64,000 nucleotides of DNA from Carya illinoinensis (Eukaryota; Streptophyta; Magnoliopsida; Fagales; Juglandaceae): NCBI RefSeq assembly GCF_018687715.1, contig NC_056761.1, positions 12,751,001-12,815,000 of the forward strand, given 5' to 3'. The position numbers were made by a program, and so were the translations under genes. Below, one piece after another: positions 49,061 to 60,900 of this stretch. The number at the start of each line of letters is the position of its first letter. The first letter of the stretch is position 1. Under the pieces are notes generated by a model. That model did no database searches, was not told the origin of the DNA, and saw only the letters and a program-made list of their open reading frames with translations.

Positions 49061-50190
49061 TGTTGAATGAGAAAGAAAGGTTTGTTCTTGAACTTCTGGT
49101 GGTGGAAATGAATCGTACTTTAATACCATATATATAGTAGGTTTTGAGCTAGGCGTCTTCTTCTAATATCCAAATCTTCAACCCCATTAGTCGTTCAAGA
49201 TCTCTTAGTGACTCATGGCACTCTCTAATCCACCAGTCCTTGGTTTCAATTTTACAATTTCCAACCAATGCAGGTGCAACAAGTGTATCCTTCAGATTAC
49301 ACTCACCAGATATTTGAATATTATTTGAACTCACAGATAAAATAATAGAAACTTTAACATCTCTGCATACTTGTAATTTAGTGCAACAGATGTATCATTC
49401 ATGCTGTCCAAACTCAGAGACGAAACTTCTTGAATTATGAGTGTAGGAGATTTTTCTTTAGAGATATGATGGTCATGTACATGGGTTGGAATGGACCACA
49501 AAGGAGAAATATCTTATGGCTGCGTAAACAGTCATGATGTGGGTTAGAATTGACCACAAACCAGAGCCATGCATATATCTGGTTGCTGCAGTCTTGTGGC
49601 ATCACATCCACAAACATTCCTAAAATATCTTTTTTGATAATTAATAAACTTTATTGAATACATTCTTAAAATATCTTTCAAACTGTTGTATTCATTGGAT
49701 CATTACAGACACATCGTTTATAGAATTACTAGTTAAGAATAAATCGTGTGTAATCAAGCGAGGGATATTTTCGTACTGAAACAATCTTTTTCTATAGAGA
49801 ATAGATTACACACGATTTACATAGCATTAGTAGATAATTATAACACATTTTTCAATTCAAATCAGAAAAGATCATGTGTAAAATAAATGGGTTAATTCAC
49901 TGTTGTTGGTGGCATAATATATATGCATTCTTTTTATTGTATTAATTTTTCTATTGCTAGAATTGACATGCTCAACTTGATTTACTACAGCTAGTCAAAA
50001 GACAAACAAAAAAGTAACATATAGACTATGCCAGATTTCAGATGTATTTTGTAATCAAACAAATTATGATTTAGTATTTTCTGCTAAAATGCCAATTAAA
50101 TCTGTATGAAATAAATTAATAGAAAGTCACTATATTTTATGTAAGTTCTTTTTTAATCTTTTTGATGGTTTATAAGTAGATGTACCAATT
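49061..50190. repeat. Duplicated Lhcb1 upstream DNA joined to tandem-unit spacer
   Basis: 49,061-49,790 matches 7,322-8,030. The TATA box and CCAAT region are kept, so the promoter may still fire. 49,790-50,170 matches 10,290-10,680, then block E follows. The join near 49,790 differs from that at 8,040, so the two Lhcb1 segments are embedded differently. It includes the 27-bp insertion at 49,633. Confidence 0.7.
49633..49659 (-). mobile_element. Minimal LINE-tail insertion, 27 bp, with long target duplication
   Basis: Compared with the intact paralogue at about 7,887-7,910, a 27-bp insert lies between two copies of a 19-bp sequence (49,614-49,632 and 49,660-49,678; key part 'taaaatatcttt', one difference). 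On the minus strand the insert contains 'caataaagtttatta', like the very end of plant LINE 3' UTRs. It looks like an extremely 5'-truncated target-primed insertion. Confidence 0.6.
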
Positions 50191-50194
50191 AGAT

Positions 50195-51130
50195 TATCTA
50201 CCAATGAGATTACACAGGTACCTTTCTCGATAATGCTTCAGATACTCAATAATTGTAAGAAAATGCATCGTTCATTAAATACCTATACCTACAAACATCA
50301 GATGAAGATAAATCATAATAAAACTTCACGTACCTACTAGTTAGCAGATGTTCTATTAGTGTTCTTCAAAGACCTGCAGAAAAGGTATACAGAATGGTAA
50401 AAGATATTCTATTAATCTCAAAAGATTTTTTTATCAAAACAGAGCAATTTTCCCCGCAATCCAATGACAAAATTATAACTTGGTAGGGAGCCTCATGAGA
50501 ATTTTCACAGATAATTGAGTTGTTGAGAATGCTAGGTCAGTCAGTCGAGCATAATGCATCTCAAACAAGTACCTTCTCAGATAAAAAGCACACCCAAGTA
50601 CACATGATGTAAAGAATCACTTATCTATATATGAAAACATCGTGAAAAGCTAGCCCACTAGAGTCTATAGAAGCTGTCCAAAGGAAGAGAGTACTGAAAA
50701 CTAAAGCTTTGAGCTCCTCCAATGTATATTCAGTTTTCAATTTCTGATGTTCCTTTCCCACCCAAATACAACATATGCAGGCAGTGTTTAACTTACTGCC
50801 TACTTTGATCTTTTCAACTCAACTCCAAGTGTTCGGTTTAATTACTGAAATAAAATACATCTTCATCTGCCTATAATAACACTCAGAGCAGACCTGATTT
50901 GTCTACATATTGTCATGCTTATTATCATTAAGGAATTGGCACATCGAACTACTGACTTGCTCCTTATGCTGCAGATCCACTGCAGATGGAACAGGTTCAA
51001 TGCATATATAATGTTCTGGTCACAACCCGCCTAATATGTATAAAATGCTTTTCAATGTCTTGCATAATATCCATAAATGCTTTTATTAGATACCTCAATT
51101 TAGATCAGTTTTCAACTTTTTAGCGTGTTT
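50195..51130 (-). repeat. Block E, copy 4
   Basis: It matches 8,220-9,170 almost throughout, including 'ggaacaggttcaatgcatat' and the minus-strand exon-like stretch. Confidence 0.65.
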
Positions 51131-51166
51131 AACACACTTTTTATAAATTTATCAAATATATCATTT

Positions 51167-51480
51167 TTAAAAAAAAATTAAATTGTTACAATTATTACAC
51201 AACTCATCACCCATAACATTATCATTAATAGTTACATATATTTCATTACAAATAATAAAAGCTATGTGATCATATATATGTAGTACCACAACCCACATAG
51301 ATGGACGGGTTGTAATCTTTAATGGTTGTGTGACAACCACCATCGGCGGGGCGGCCAAGTGCTTTCGATGTAGGGTTTCTGATCAGCCATGATCGATGCC
51401 AACTGATTTTGTAACCACCATCCATCACCCATCATGACATAAAGAGTATAAGAACACTGCAAAATAAATTCAAACTGATC
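51167..51480 (-). repeat. Block B, copy 5 (unit f)
   Basis: It closely matches 9,210-9,510 and 39,500-39,800. The minus-strand acceptor is present near 51,460. Confidence 0.6.
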
Positions 51481-51786
51481 TATCTCTTGCATTCTCTGTA
51501 TTGTATTGTTTTGGCAATTGATTGCTGGAATTGACATGCTCATGAACTAGATTTGCTAAAGCCAGTCAAAAGAAGAGTGATAGATGATGCAAGTACACAT
51601 ATAGTCAGTTTGATATGCCTACATTATAGATTCATTACAATAAAAGAGGCAAGTACAACGAATTTATATACTATTACAAATCCCCATGTTATCAGTTTCT
51701 AACTTATTTTCTTCTTTTGTTATCTTGTGAAAGTATAACCATGAAAGGACTTAGTTTTCTAAGAAAAAGAATGAATGGATAAATAT

Positions 51787-51892
51787 GCATAGCTTCAGAA
51801 GCTATTGGTTGACTTCTTTAAACTTAGAAACAGATATACCAAAACTTTTTATGTATATCTATTATTAAATGCTTAAGTTTAAAGACAGACAT
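51787..51892 (-). ncRNA. Truncated foldback H7
   Basis: The left arm 'catagcttcagaagctattg' and loop are present, but the right arm stops after 'aaagacagacataa', where sequence related to 14,920-15,150 is joined. It cannot form the full stem. Confidence 0.3.
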
Positions 51893-52701
51893 AATTATCT
51901 TTACTATTTATGTCTATGAACAACAGTGCTTAGGGCTATAAAAAGCAGGTCGCTATCAAACATGCTTAGAAAGAGTTCGAGACACTACAAAATAATTTCA
52001 AACCCATTTCAGTTTAACAGGCTCCCATTCTCTGTATTTTATTTTTTCTATTACTGGAATCGACATGCCCAACATTATAAGGTCAAAATAAAAAGAACAT
52101 AATTTAATAACTCACAACTTGTTTTTTAATATTCAGCAAAGATCAAAGTTTTAGTTTAATATTTTGTTTTGGTTTATAATTGGTTTTTTCTGGTTTTTTA
52201 TATATAGTTTGCACATAAGTACTTAATTGTAACTATGGAAGCTATTGCAGCTATATTCAAGCTTAAATCCAAAAAGAAAATCAACTAGGACTTATTTTTC
52301 TGAGCCTATTGATCGCTGCAATGAACATAAACCAATTTGTTATGACAATCATTTTAAGAAAGCTCTTGAATGAGTTCTATACAATTGAATTATATAGGAG
52401 AATGATCATTACATCACCGGTATGGTAAAAGTGATTAATAAAAAGAAAGTAGAATTTTTTTTAAGAGTATTAAAACCACATGTATTCAGTTCTATATATA
52501 CCTACAATATAAATTCATTAGAATCGAAGAGGCAAGTACAATGAATTTATATATCATAACAAATACTGATGTGGCCAATTTCTTACTTCTTTTCTTTTTT
52601 TGTTATATTGTGATAGTGTATTTATGAAGGACTTTGATTAAGAGATTTTAAGAAAAGAAAGTTAATAGTTAACATGAAGTTTCGCTAGTAGGATTCGATA
52701 T

Positions 52702-52900
52702 AAATGTGTTGGGCAATTTCAGCCGCGGAAGCTATTGTTGGTATCTTTAATCTTAAACATCCAAAAAAACAACTACAATAACTTTTAATATAATGAGAAG
52801 TTCGCAAATGTATCATATTCTATATACATTTACTAGATACTTAAGTTTAAAGACAAACACAATAACTTCCATGACCACAACTACCCTACATATAATGTTT
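52702..52900 (-). ncRNA. Imperfect foldback H8 (candidate)
   Basis: A close relative of H4 and H5, with left arm 'gggcaatttcagccgcggaa' and inverted right arm 'catgaccacaactaccctac'. The promoter that would serve it (59,757-59,913) is now separated from it by the 5.2-kb LINE. Confidence 0.4.
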
Positions 52901-53692
52901 ACCTATTTCTTTTACAAGAACTCCATATTTAATCATTTAGTTTGCTTGAAATCCTTAAACCCTTCATAAATAAGGTGTCACAAGATAACAAAAGAGTAAA
53001 ATTAAAGCAAAAAATAATAACTGAGTATTTGTCATGATAAGTACCCCTTGATTTTAATGAATTCATTATGCATGTCTATAGCTGATTGTTTTACTCTTTC
53101 AAAGATGTTTTAGTTCATTTTTATGATTTCCCTTTACAATATTGGCAATTTGTTCATTCGTCAGCTACTTTATAATGTATTGTGTAAGATTGCATCTAAA
53201 AGTTTTCTTTAAATAATAGCTTTGGCATACTATTTCACATTCTTTGCACCAATCTATAAGCTCTGAGACAAAAAATCTTAATAGATCATCCTCTAGATTC
53301 TACATGAAAATAACGCATAAGTAGATGTCTTGAAAATGAAAACAACACAAGCAGAATGTTTTTCTAATGTTGAATAACAAAATCTGAAACATTTACTAAA
53401 CTTTCAGAAGAACGATAAAACAGAAAAACACAAAAGATATTAAAACAGCCAGTATTAAATCATCTATTTGATTAAAAAAAATAGAGTAGAGTAGTCTTGC
53501 ATCACCTTTTATTTCTCTGTTGTTTGCTGGATGCAGTAAACTATCAAGTTGAGTATGTCAATACCAGAAATCAGGAAAAAAAGAGTTTTATCCATCCTGC
53601 GACATATATTTCGTGCAAAAAATATATATGTTGCTGTAATGTTAAGACGCATGATTAGTTAGTGTTCTTTGTTATGCCGGTGGTGATTTAAG

Positions 53693-54319
53693 ATGGGCTT
53701 TGCAAGGGAATTAGTGATTGAAGCAAAGCTCTTTTCTGTCGTGAGAGAAGGCGGTTTGATCCGTATCACTGAGAGTGGTAGGAGGTTCAAACATGAGTTA
53801 TTGCTGGGACTAGGCACTGCGCAATGGCTCGGGAGAGCCTTGGAGGATTGTGCGATAGGTAAAAGCAAGGATTAGTATACGTCAATGAGGGAGGGTTACA
53901 GGAGTTTTATTGTTCAACGTTGCTCGAACACCCGTGGCAGATTCTTGGAGGTGGCAGTTTACGGTGAAGGGGGCCGCCGAAGCTTCATTCTTATCCCAGA
54001 AGAAGAGGGGGGTAGGGGATGGAGAAGAATGGGGGAGGTCTTGAGGGAGGCTATGCAGGTGGAGAGAAACAGAGTTGGGTCTGTTGGAGATGCGCAGAGG
54101 AGGCCGTGGGGGGAAGAGGTTTACCGTAAATCGTATAAAGAAGGTCTCACTCCGGTAAGGGCACACGGTGTGCAGAGAACTGAGCACGGCGGAGGAAGGT
54201 TTGGTAAGGGCTACCGCGATGCTGATGTGCATCGAGCCCCTCGTGGTCTCGCTCGGGAGAGAGAGCTTGGCAGAGGTGTACTGCATGTTGAGGGCAGGCT
54301 CAACTGGGTAAATTTGTAG
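53693..54319 (+). pseudogene. LINE ORF1-like region
   Basis: A plus-strand frame with one in-frame TAG near 53,873 encodes a basic protein with motifs RRFKHELLLGLGTAQWLGRA and SFILIPEEEGGRGWRRM, the kind of N-terminal domain found in ORF1 of plant LINEs, presumed to bind RNA. It ends at the TAG at 54,317. No zinc knuckle is seen in this part. The frame resumes after the nested MITE with a Gln/Pro-rich low-complexity stretch (54,560-54,885). Confidence 0.6.
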
Positions 54320-54340
54320 GGGGAGGTGGCCAAAATATTA

Positions 54341-54546
54341 GAAAAAATCTTCACAACCTCTCAATACTCCACACTCTACATTTTTTTTTTATTATTTTAT
54401 CTTTTATCAAATATTTAATATATAAATAATGAATAAAAGAATTAAATTAATTTAAAAAGAATAAATTCAAAAGAAATATTAAAAAATATTAAAAAATTAA
54501 AAAAAAAATGGAGTGTAGAGTGTTGGGAGGTTGTGTAGCATTCCTC
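54341..54546. mobile_element. 206-bp Mutator-type MITE nested in the LINE
   Basis: The terminal inverted repeats are related ('cttcacaacctctcaatact' on the left, the inverse of 'gtgttgggaggttgtgtagc' on the right), and the interior is A/T-rich. Exact 9-bp direct repeats AAAATATTA flank it (54,332-54,340 and 54,547-54,555). A 9-bp duplication is the Mutator signature. Confidence 0.8.
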
Positions 54547-55564
54547 AAAATATTAAGGTGTGTCGGGACTAACAAGGAGAGGGAGGATACAGGGCGTTTT
54601 GGGAGAGGAAAGGATACGGGGTCTTTGCAGGGGGAAAGGATATGGGGCGTTCAAGGGCTTCAAGTAACGAGCCGAGTATGTGTGACTTCTAATGGGCAGG
54701 GACAACGCAACGGGCCTACCCAAAGGCCCTCATCCAAAGGCTTTCAACCCAAGGGCCGAACTGATAGGCCTAGGCCTCAGCCCAACTTTCATAAGATAGC
54801 CCAACAGGAATGGAGGGCTCAGGCAAGATCCGCAGGAGCAGGAAGGAGGCCTTCTCTATTGAAGTCTTTGTCGCAATGCCACTAGAGGGTGGTGGACCCG
54901 ACGACCGGTAAACAGAAGACGCCAATGAAGGTAGCGATGCTATCAGAGGGTGGGTTGAATCTACAAGAGTAATAAAATATGCTGGCAGAGTTGGCGGTGG
55001 ATCTTCCACCACCACTGAGTGCCATTCTCCCTCTAGGGAGTGAACAGAAAATGCTGACGAGGGGGGGGGGGGAGTTGATGGTCTTGCGAGTACCCTAGCA
55101 GTGACAATGACACTGTTTTGTTAGGAGACAGCGATATAGCAGGATTAAAGGACTCCGCCAGTGATCTATTTCTGTTCGACAAGGAAAACTCTCAGCGACT
55201 CTATCAAGTATCTAGTGCATGCAGGGGAAGTTGGATTTGTGCTCAGGGAACAAAACATGAAGGAAAAACTGGATTTTAGAATGCAAAACCCTATCCCTTT
55301 GAATTGCCTATTTCCAAACCAATCAAGTGTCTCAGATTGGGTGTTTAACACGGTGAAAGACATCCAGGAATTGGTGGGATTGAAGTGTGGGGTATGAGGA
55401 ACAGTTCATGACGCTACTCACTGTTATTGGAGCGAGTCATCAACAACAAAGAAAAGTTGGCTCTAAGAAATAACGTGAAATCAGGAGACTCACTTGGTCC
55501 ATGAACTCTAAAGGTAGCTCCAGCAGGGATAGGTCTAAAGGGAATGGGCTAGTCTATCTCAAAT

Positions 55565-58500
55565 CAAACAAAAAATTGTCTCATGGAATGTTCACGGACT
55601 TAATGAGGCTAGTAAGCATCTTCAAACACGAAACTTTCTGCGAGGGTGAAAGGCGGACATCGTTTGTCTACGGGATATGAAGTTGAAAGTAATTACTACA
55701 AAAATTGTACGAAACATATGGAGTTGTGTACACGTGGATTGGGTATATTTGGCAGCTAATGGGGTCTTAGGAGACACGTTGGTGATGTGGGATCAAAGAG
55801 TGGTGGAGAAAAGGGAGGAGTTTATAGGATTATATACAACAACATGCCCTTTTAAGTGTGTGTTAGATGGTTTTTTTGTCGGCCTTTGCAGGTGTTTATG
55901 GTCCTAATTCAGACAACGACTATAGGTTATTGCGGGATGAACTAGCTAGAGTACACAGTTGGTGGGATCTCCCATGGCGCATTAGCGGAGATTTTAATGT
56001 AACAAAATTTCCAAGTGAGTACTTTGGCAATAGAAGAATGCGTCCATCAATGTTAGATTTTTCGAAATGCATCTTTGAATTGAATTTAGACGTGGTCTTG
56101 ATTTGATAGATTTTTAATTTCCCAAGAGTGGAAAATGCATTACCGTTTGGCAAAAGAAATTGCCTTGGCTGTGTTCGGACCATTGGCCCATCATGTTGGA
56201 TTGTGGTGAGATTCAAAGAAGGTGTCGATATTTCAAGTTCGAAAACATGCGGTTGAAACCAGAAGGTTTCGTAGATAGGGTCAGACAATGGTAGTCATCT
56301 TACTAAATACAGGGTACTCCTAGTTTCACATTTGCAGGAAAACTGAAAGCTCTAAAACAAGACTTAAAGCTTTGGAATAGGCAGTCTTTTGGTGACTTTG
56401 GGGAACACAAGAACAACAAGTTAAGAGAGATCCATGAGCTAGAAAGATTACAAGAGTCTAGGACTTTAACTCAGAAGGAATTAGCCCAAAAGCTAGTGCT
56501 GGTCGCAAACCTCGAGAGGATCATCCTATTAGACGAGACTTCATGGCAGCAAAAGTCTATACAGTTATTTTTTAAGGAAGGAGATTGAAGCACTAAGTTT
56601 TTCCATAGAGTAGCCAATTCTCACAGGAGATACAACAATATTGAGATGCTAAACATTGATAGGATAGATTGTAAGAATGAGCAAAGAATTAACAATCATG
56701 TAGTTGGTTTTTTTGAACAACTACTTTCTGAGTAGGTGGGTTGGCGGCCTAAGCCTGATGGACTGGTTTTTTACTCCGTTGAGCCTATGGATGGTAGCCA
56801 TTTGGAAAGGCCTTTTGAGGAGGTCAAGATTTTTGAAGTGGTGAGGAAAATGGCTAAAGATAAGACTCCAAGTTTTGATGGGTGTTCTATGGGTTTCTTT
56901 CAAACATGCTGAGATGTATTAAAGGATGATCTCATAAAGGTGTTCCAGGAGTTTTATTCGGCTGAAAAATTTGAGAAAAGTCTAAACACTAATTTTCTTA
57001 CTTTGATATCGAAGAAAGTTAAGGCTGTGGAGATTAGGGAGTTCCGACTCATTAACCTAGTAAATGAAGTTTACAAGATTCTTTCCAAGGTACGTGAGAA
57101 TCGCCTTGGTGAAGTTGTGGAAAAGATAATCTCAAAGCCCCAAAATGTTTTTGTAAAAGATAGACAAATTTTAGATGCGGTTCTTATTACAAATGAATGT
57201 CTAGACAGCAGACTGAAAGTTGACAATGTAGGGATCATATGCAAATTAGACATGGAGAATGCATATGACCGTGTTAACTGAGATTTCCTGCTTGACCTTC
57301 TTAAGAGGTGTGGTTTTGGTGAAAGATGGTGATTATGGATCCGTTGGTGTATATCTCCAATTAAATTTTCATTTCTGATAAATGGAAGCCCAACTAGATT
57401 TTTCAATAGCACAGTGGTCTAAGACAAGGAGATCCGCTATCCCTACTACTCTTTGTTATTATGATGGAGACTTTGAGCAAAATGATTTCAGTCCTGGTTA
57501 ACAATGGGTGTGTGACTTATTACTCGATTGGATCACCGGGTGAGGGACTTATTAATATTTCTCATTTATTGTTTGGAGATGACACTCAATGGGACTTCTT
57601 GTGGGGTGAAATAAGTGAGGAGTTCAAATACCACCTAGTCAAATGGGAGAAGGTTTGTAGTCCTCTCTCTAATGGTGGTGTGGGTATTAAAAACTTGAGA
57701 ATCTTTAATCGGGCGTTATTAGGAAAATGATTGTGGAGATACCATAAAGAACTAGAAGCCCTATGGAAGTTGGTGATTGAGAGTAAATATAGTGGCTTAT
57801 GGGGGGATGGTGTACCAATGAGGTAAGAGGGGCTTATGTAGTGGGGTTGTGGAAACATATAAGAAGAGGTTTGGGGGTCTTCTCTCGTCACACAAGATTT
57901 CTTCTAGGAGATGGGGTCAAGATCAAATTTTGGTATAATACTTGTTGTGGTAATTGTGCTCTAAAGGATCAATTTTCTACACTCTTTAGGGTTGCAAGTA
58001 CCAAAGATGTTTTAATGGCAGAAGTAATGGTGATAGCGGGGGAACAAATCCAGTAGAATATTAATTTTAGCCGGGCGGCACACAATTGGGAAATGGACAG
58101 TTTTGCAACCTTTTTCAGCCTTTTGTACTCACTCAAACCGAGCAACCAGCACGTTGATATATTGTGGTAAATTCCTACAGGTAAAGACTTGTTCTTGGTT
58201 CGCTCATTTTATAAGTTTCTGTCACAAGAGCCTCCTATTCAGTTTCCCTAAAAAAGGCTTTGGAGACATAAGGCGCCTCTCAAAGCAACGTTTTTTGTGT
58301 GGACCACTTCCTTGGGTAAAATCATCACAACAGATAATTTGAGGAAAAGAATAGTGATCATCGTAAACTGGTGTTGCATGTCTAGAAATGGGGGTGAATC
58401 TGTGAACCATCTTCTACTACCTTGTGAGGTAGCTCGAGGGTTACGGAACGAGGTTTTTAATAGACTAGACTTGGGTTGGGTTATGCCTGAGACAGTAGTG

Positions 58501-58600
58501 GCGGTCCTGGCTAGTTGGACAGATCTAAGAAGCAATCAACATATTAAGATTGTATGGAAGATGATCTTTATTTGCATCATGTGATGTGTGTAGCAAGAGC
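55565..58600 (+). pseudogene. LINE ORF2 remnant: endonuclease, reverse transcriptase, zinc-binding domain
   Basis: In order on the plus strand: an APE-type endonuclease start (KIVSWNVHGLN near 55,580), its SGDFNV-like motif (55,985), then linker sequence. RT follows with [14 protein letters not shown] and [11 protein letters not shown] (57,240-57,280), then LLFGDDTQ (near 57,570), where the catalytic FADD box should be. Right after it the frame jumps to WDFLWGEISEEFKYHLVKW, so the RT thumb region is deleted. C-terminal zf-RVT sequence is open at 58,297-58,584 (SLGKIITTDNLRKR, ESVNHLLLPCEVARGL). Stops and frameshifts throughout. Confidence 0.85.
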
Positions 58601-59347
58601 TTAATGAATGGACATTCGAGAACAAAGAGAGATCAATGGAGGAACTAAAAACTTTCTTTTTTAGAACACTTTGTTGGTCCATTGTCGTTAACTTTAATGG
58701 TCAAGATTTCCATCATTTTCTTTATCTATTACTCTTACGTAGTTAAAGCATTCTTGGTACTGAACATAGTTTTGCATATTCTTTTAATTAATATACTTTG
58801 TTTTCTTCTCAAAAAAAAAAAAATAATCAAGAAAATTTGAGACCTCCTGCTTCACTGTTTCTTGATGCATGCAGCAAATCATCAAGTTGATTACTCCAAT
58901 CCTAGTAATCCAAAGATTTTTTAGTGCAAATAATTAATCAATTAGTGGATGGTTTAGGATCTTGATGGTTGATAAATGGCAACACATATCCACGCAAGAA
59001 GCACTCCAACAACAACAACAAAAAGTATTTTGGGATTTTACTTAATAATATTTAATCCAATTTATCTTTTCATGTGGGATGTTTAGAGTCACATCGCTTA
59101 ATAAATTGAAGCATGTAAACATATAGAGAGAAATTTCTTTTGAAATTGATTTTGAACTCAATCACCCAAAACAACCCATCTCACATCAAACGTTAACAGA
59201 GAAGGCTAAAGGAATTTCAGTAATTCAAACATTAAATCTATTTTTTGTTTTTAAAAAAAATAAAACTCATAGACTTGAGCCTTTAACGACTGTACTAGAT
59301 ATAGTAAAAACCAAATCATGCATAATTTAGGGACTTAAAAGACGGAA

Positions 59348-59407
59348 TATATATATATATATATATCTTGCCTTGAGCTTGATATATATATATATATATA
59401 TATATAT
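59348..59407. repeat. Two (TA)n runs around a duplicated 'cttgccttgagcttg' segment
   Basis: A tandem duplication of a TA run plus 15-bp tag; paralogues at 17,105 and about 25,000 have one copy. Confidence 0.9.
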
Positions 59408-59756
59408 CTTGCCTTGAGCTTGGCTTTGTTATGAGGATGGAAGAATCAAAGGCTTGTTCAGAACCTTTTGGGAGTTGTAACCTTGTGGTCTGGTCCGTTG
59501 GAGTTATGTCCCGGCATTAACGTAACACCGAACAAAACAAAATGGGAGTTGACAACACCAATATTTCAAGTTCAATTATTCAGAGTTGAGAACAAGATCT
59601 AGAAGGAATGTAAAAGCACTGAGTTTACAAAGTCTGTTTGGGAAGGAGGAAAATGCACTGAACTCAGCGCTTTTTTGATTTCTTACTCAAAAATTTCAAT
59701 TGAAAAATAAAATGAAACCATAAAACTTTCCCTCAGAACACAGAACGTCTAATTAC

Positions 59757-59833
59757 CAGATAGCAATCAAGCAAGATAGAAGAAGGAGAAGAAAATAGTA
59801 AACGGCTGTGTAGTAGTGTTGGGTTTAAAGGGT

Positions 59834-59864
<31 letters not shown>

Positions 59865-59913
59865 GAAGATCGAAGATTACATATGGAGGGTTAAGTTTAT
59901 GGACTTATATATA
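59757..59913 (-). promoter_or_regulatory. Unit f: TATA box and first exon with (CT)n leader
   Basis: TATATATAAG lies at 59,905-59,913 on the minus strand. The leader contains a (CT)n run (plus-strand GA run at 59,833-59,859) absent from units c and d. The donor-equivalent reads CTG|GTAATTAG near 59,757. Downstream transcription would reach the LINE after about 0.9 kb and read it antisense. Confidence 0.5.
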
Positions 59914-60247
59914 GAAGCAGCCAGAACAGACTTTGGCTGAAAATGGAACTCGTTGGCATTGCTGCAATGCATGCATGCTCGACAAAAGTCACAAAACTCT
60001 CATGTGCTTTGGCAATAGCACTGGCAAAGCAGTGTCTGCATGTGTCCTATTCTGGGTTCTTCGAAAAGCTCTTGCAATACTACATTCCCTGGGTTCGCAT
60101 TGATCATATGCATTTATTAACACTGTCCAAATTGGATGAGCCATATAGAACTGAAAAATATCAAACATCAAATGTTTATGTGGGTCCAAAAACCTCAAAA
60201 ATCTTATGTTGTAAATTCTACACAATGTGTATTCCTTCCTCTTTGAA

Positions 60248-60508
60248 TTAAATAATCCAATTTAGAACAAGGGAATCGAAAATGAAGTGTATATCTTTAT
60301 GAATTAGAAACTGGATAGCAGAACAAGAACATAAAAACGGTGAGGTTATACTACAGCCCTCAACTTTCTTTCTGATATTTAATTTGCATGTGTTCCACCG
60401 GATAATGCTCCAATTTGAAATGATATCAACAGCCCTTTCCAATTTGTTTGCCTGATACAACTCTAACCCCATCAAATAGCCGTCAATGATCACATCTGTA
60501 ATCTGCAT
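60248..60508 (-). other. Exon-like block with open frame, copy 4
   Basis: It shares ITDVIIDGYLMGLELYQANK with 18,099-18,326 and stays open for 86 codons. Being open in two of four copies is weak evidence for coding, since the copies are young. Confidence 0.3.
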
Positions 60509-60900
60509 GCATTACTGCATTTTTTTTTAATGGCGCCATTGCATTTATGTCACCTTGAACCATCACCAAAGTTGCTGCAGTAGTAGGTACACGAAGAGTG
60601 GCTTAATTTGCATGTGAACAAAAAACTTAATTAGTTTGCTTTTTACCAAAGATGAAGCTCTTGGACCCTTGGTTTTGAGGATTTGGGTGAGTAGAAGTTT
60701 AAGGCCTTGAAGTTTTAGGACGTCAAGCGCTTAAGTCAAGCACTTAATCCTCTAATTGTGTTTGGTGTGCCTATTATTTCCGTTCGACGCTCATTCAGTA
60801 TAGCACCGATTTGGCCCAACACGTAGCAAGAACTAGGGAAAAATAAAATTGCCCGGCAAAAAAGTTCCTTCTTTTTTTTTTTTTTTTTTGTATGTAACGC

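Larger units (their letters stand above)
53580..58824 (+). mobile_element. Degenerate full-size plant LINE (about 5.2 kb)
   Basis: It carries ORF1-like and ORF2-like regions and a poly(A) tail (58,811-58,823), and is flanked by an 11-bp target duplication: 'aatcaggaaaa' (53,569-53,579) and 'aatcaagaaaa' (58,825-58,835). The empty site is visible in the paralogue near 24,455. Many stops and frameshifts plus an internal deletion make it inactive. A Mutator-type MITE is nested inside (54,341-54,546). A run of about 13 G lies near 55,060. Confidence 0.88.
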
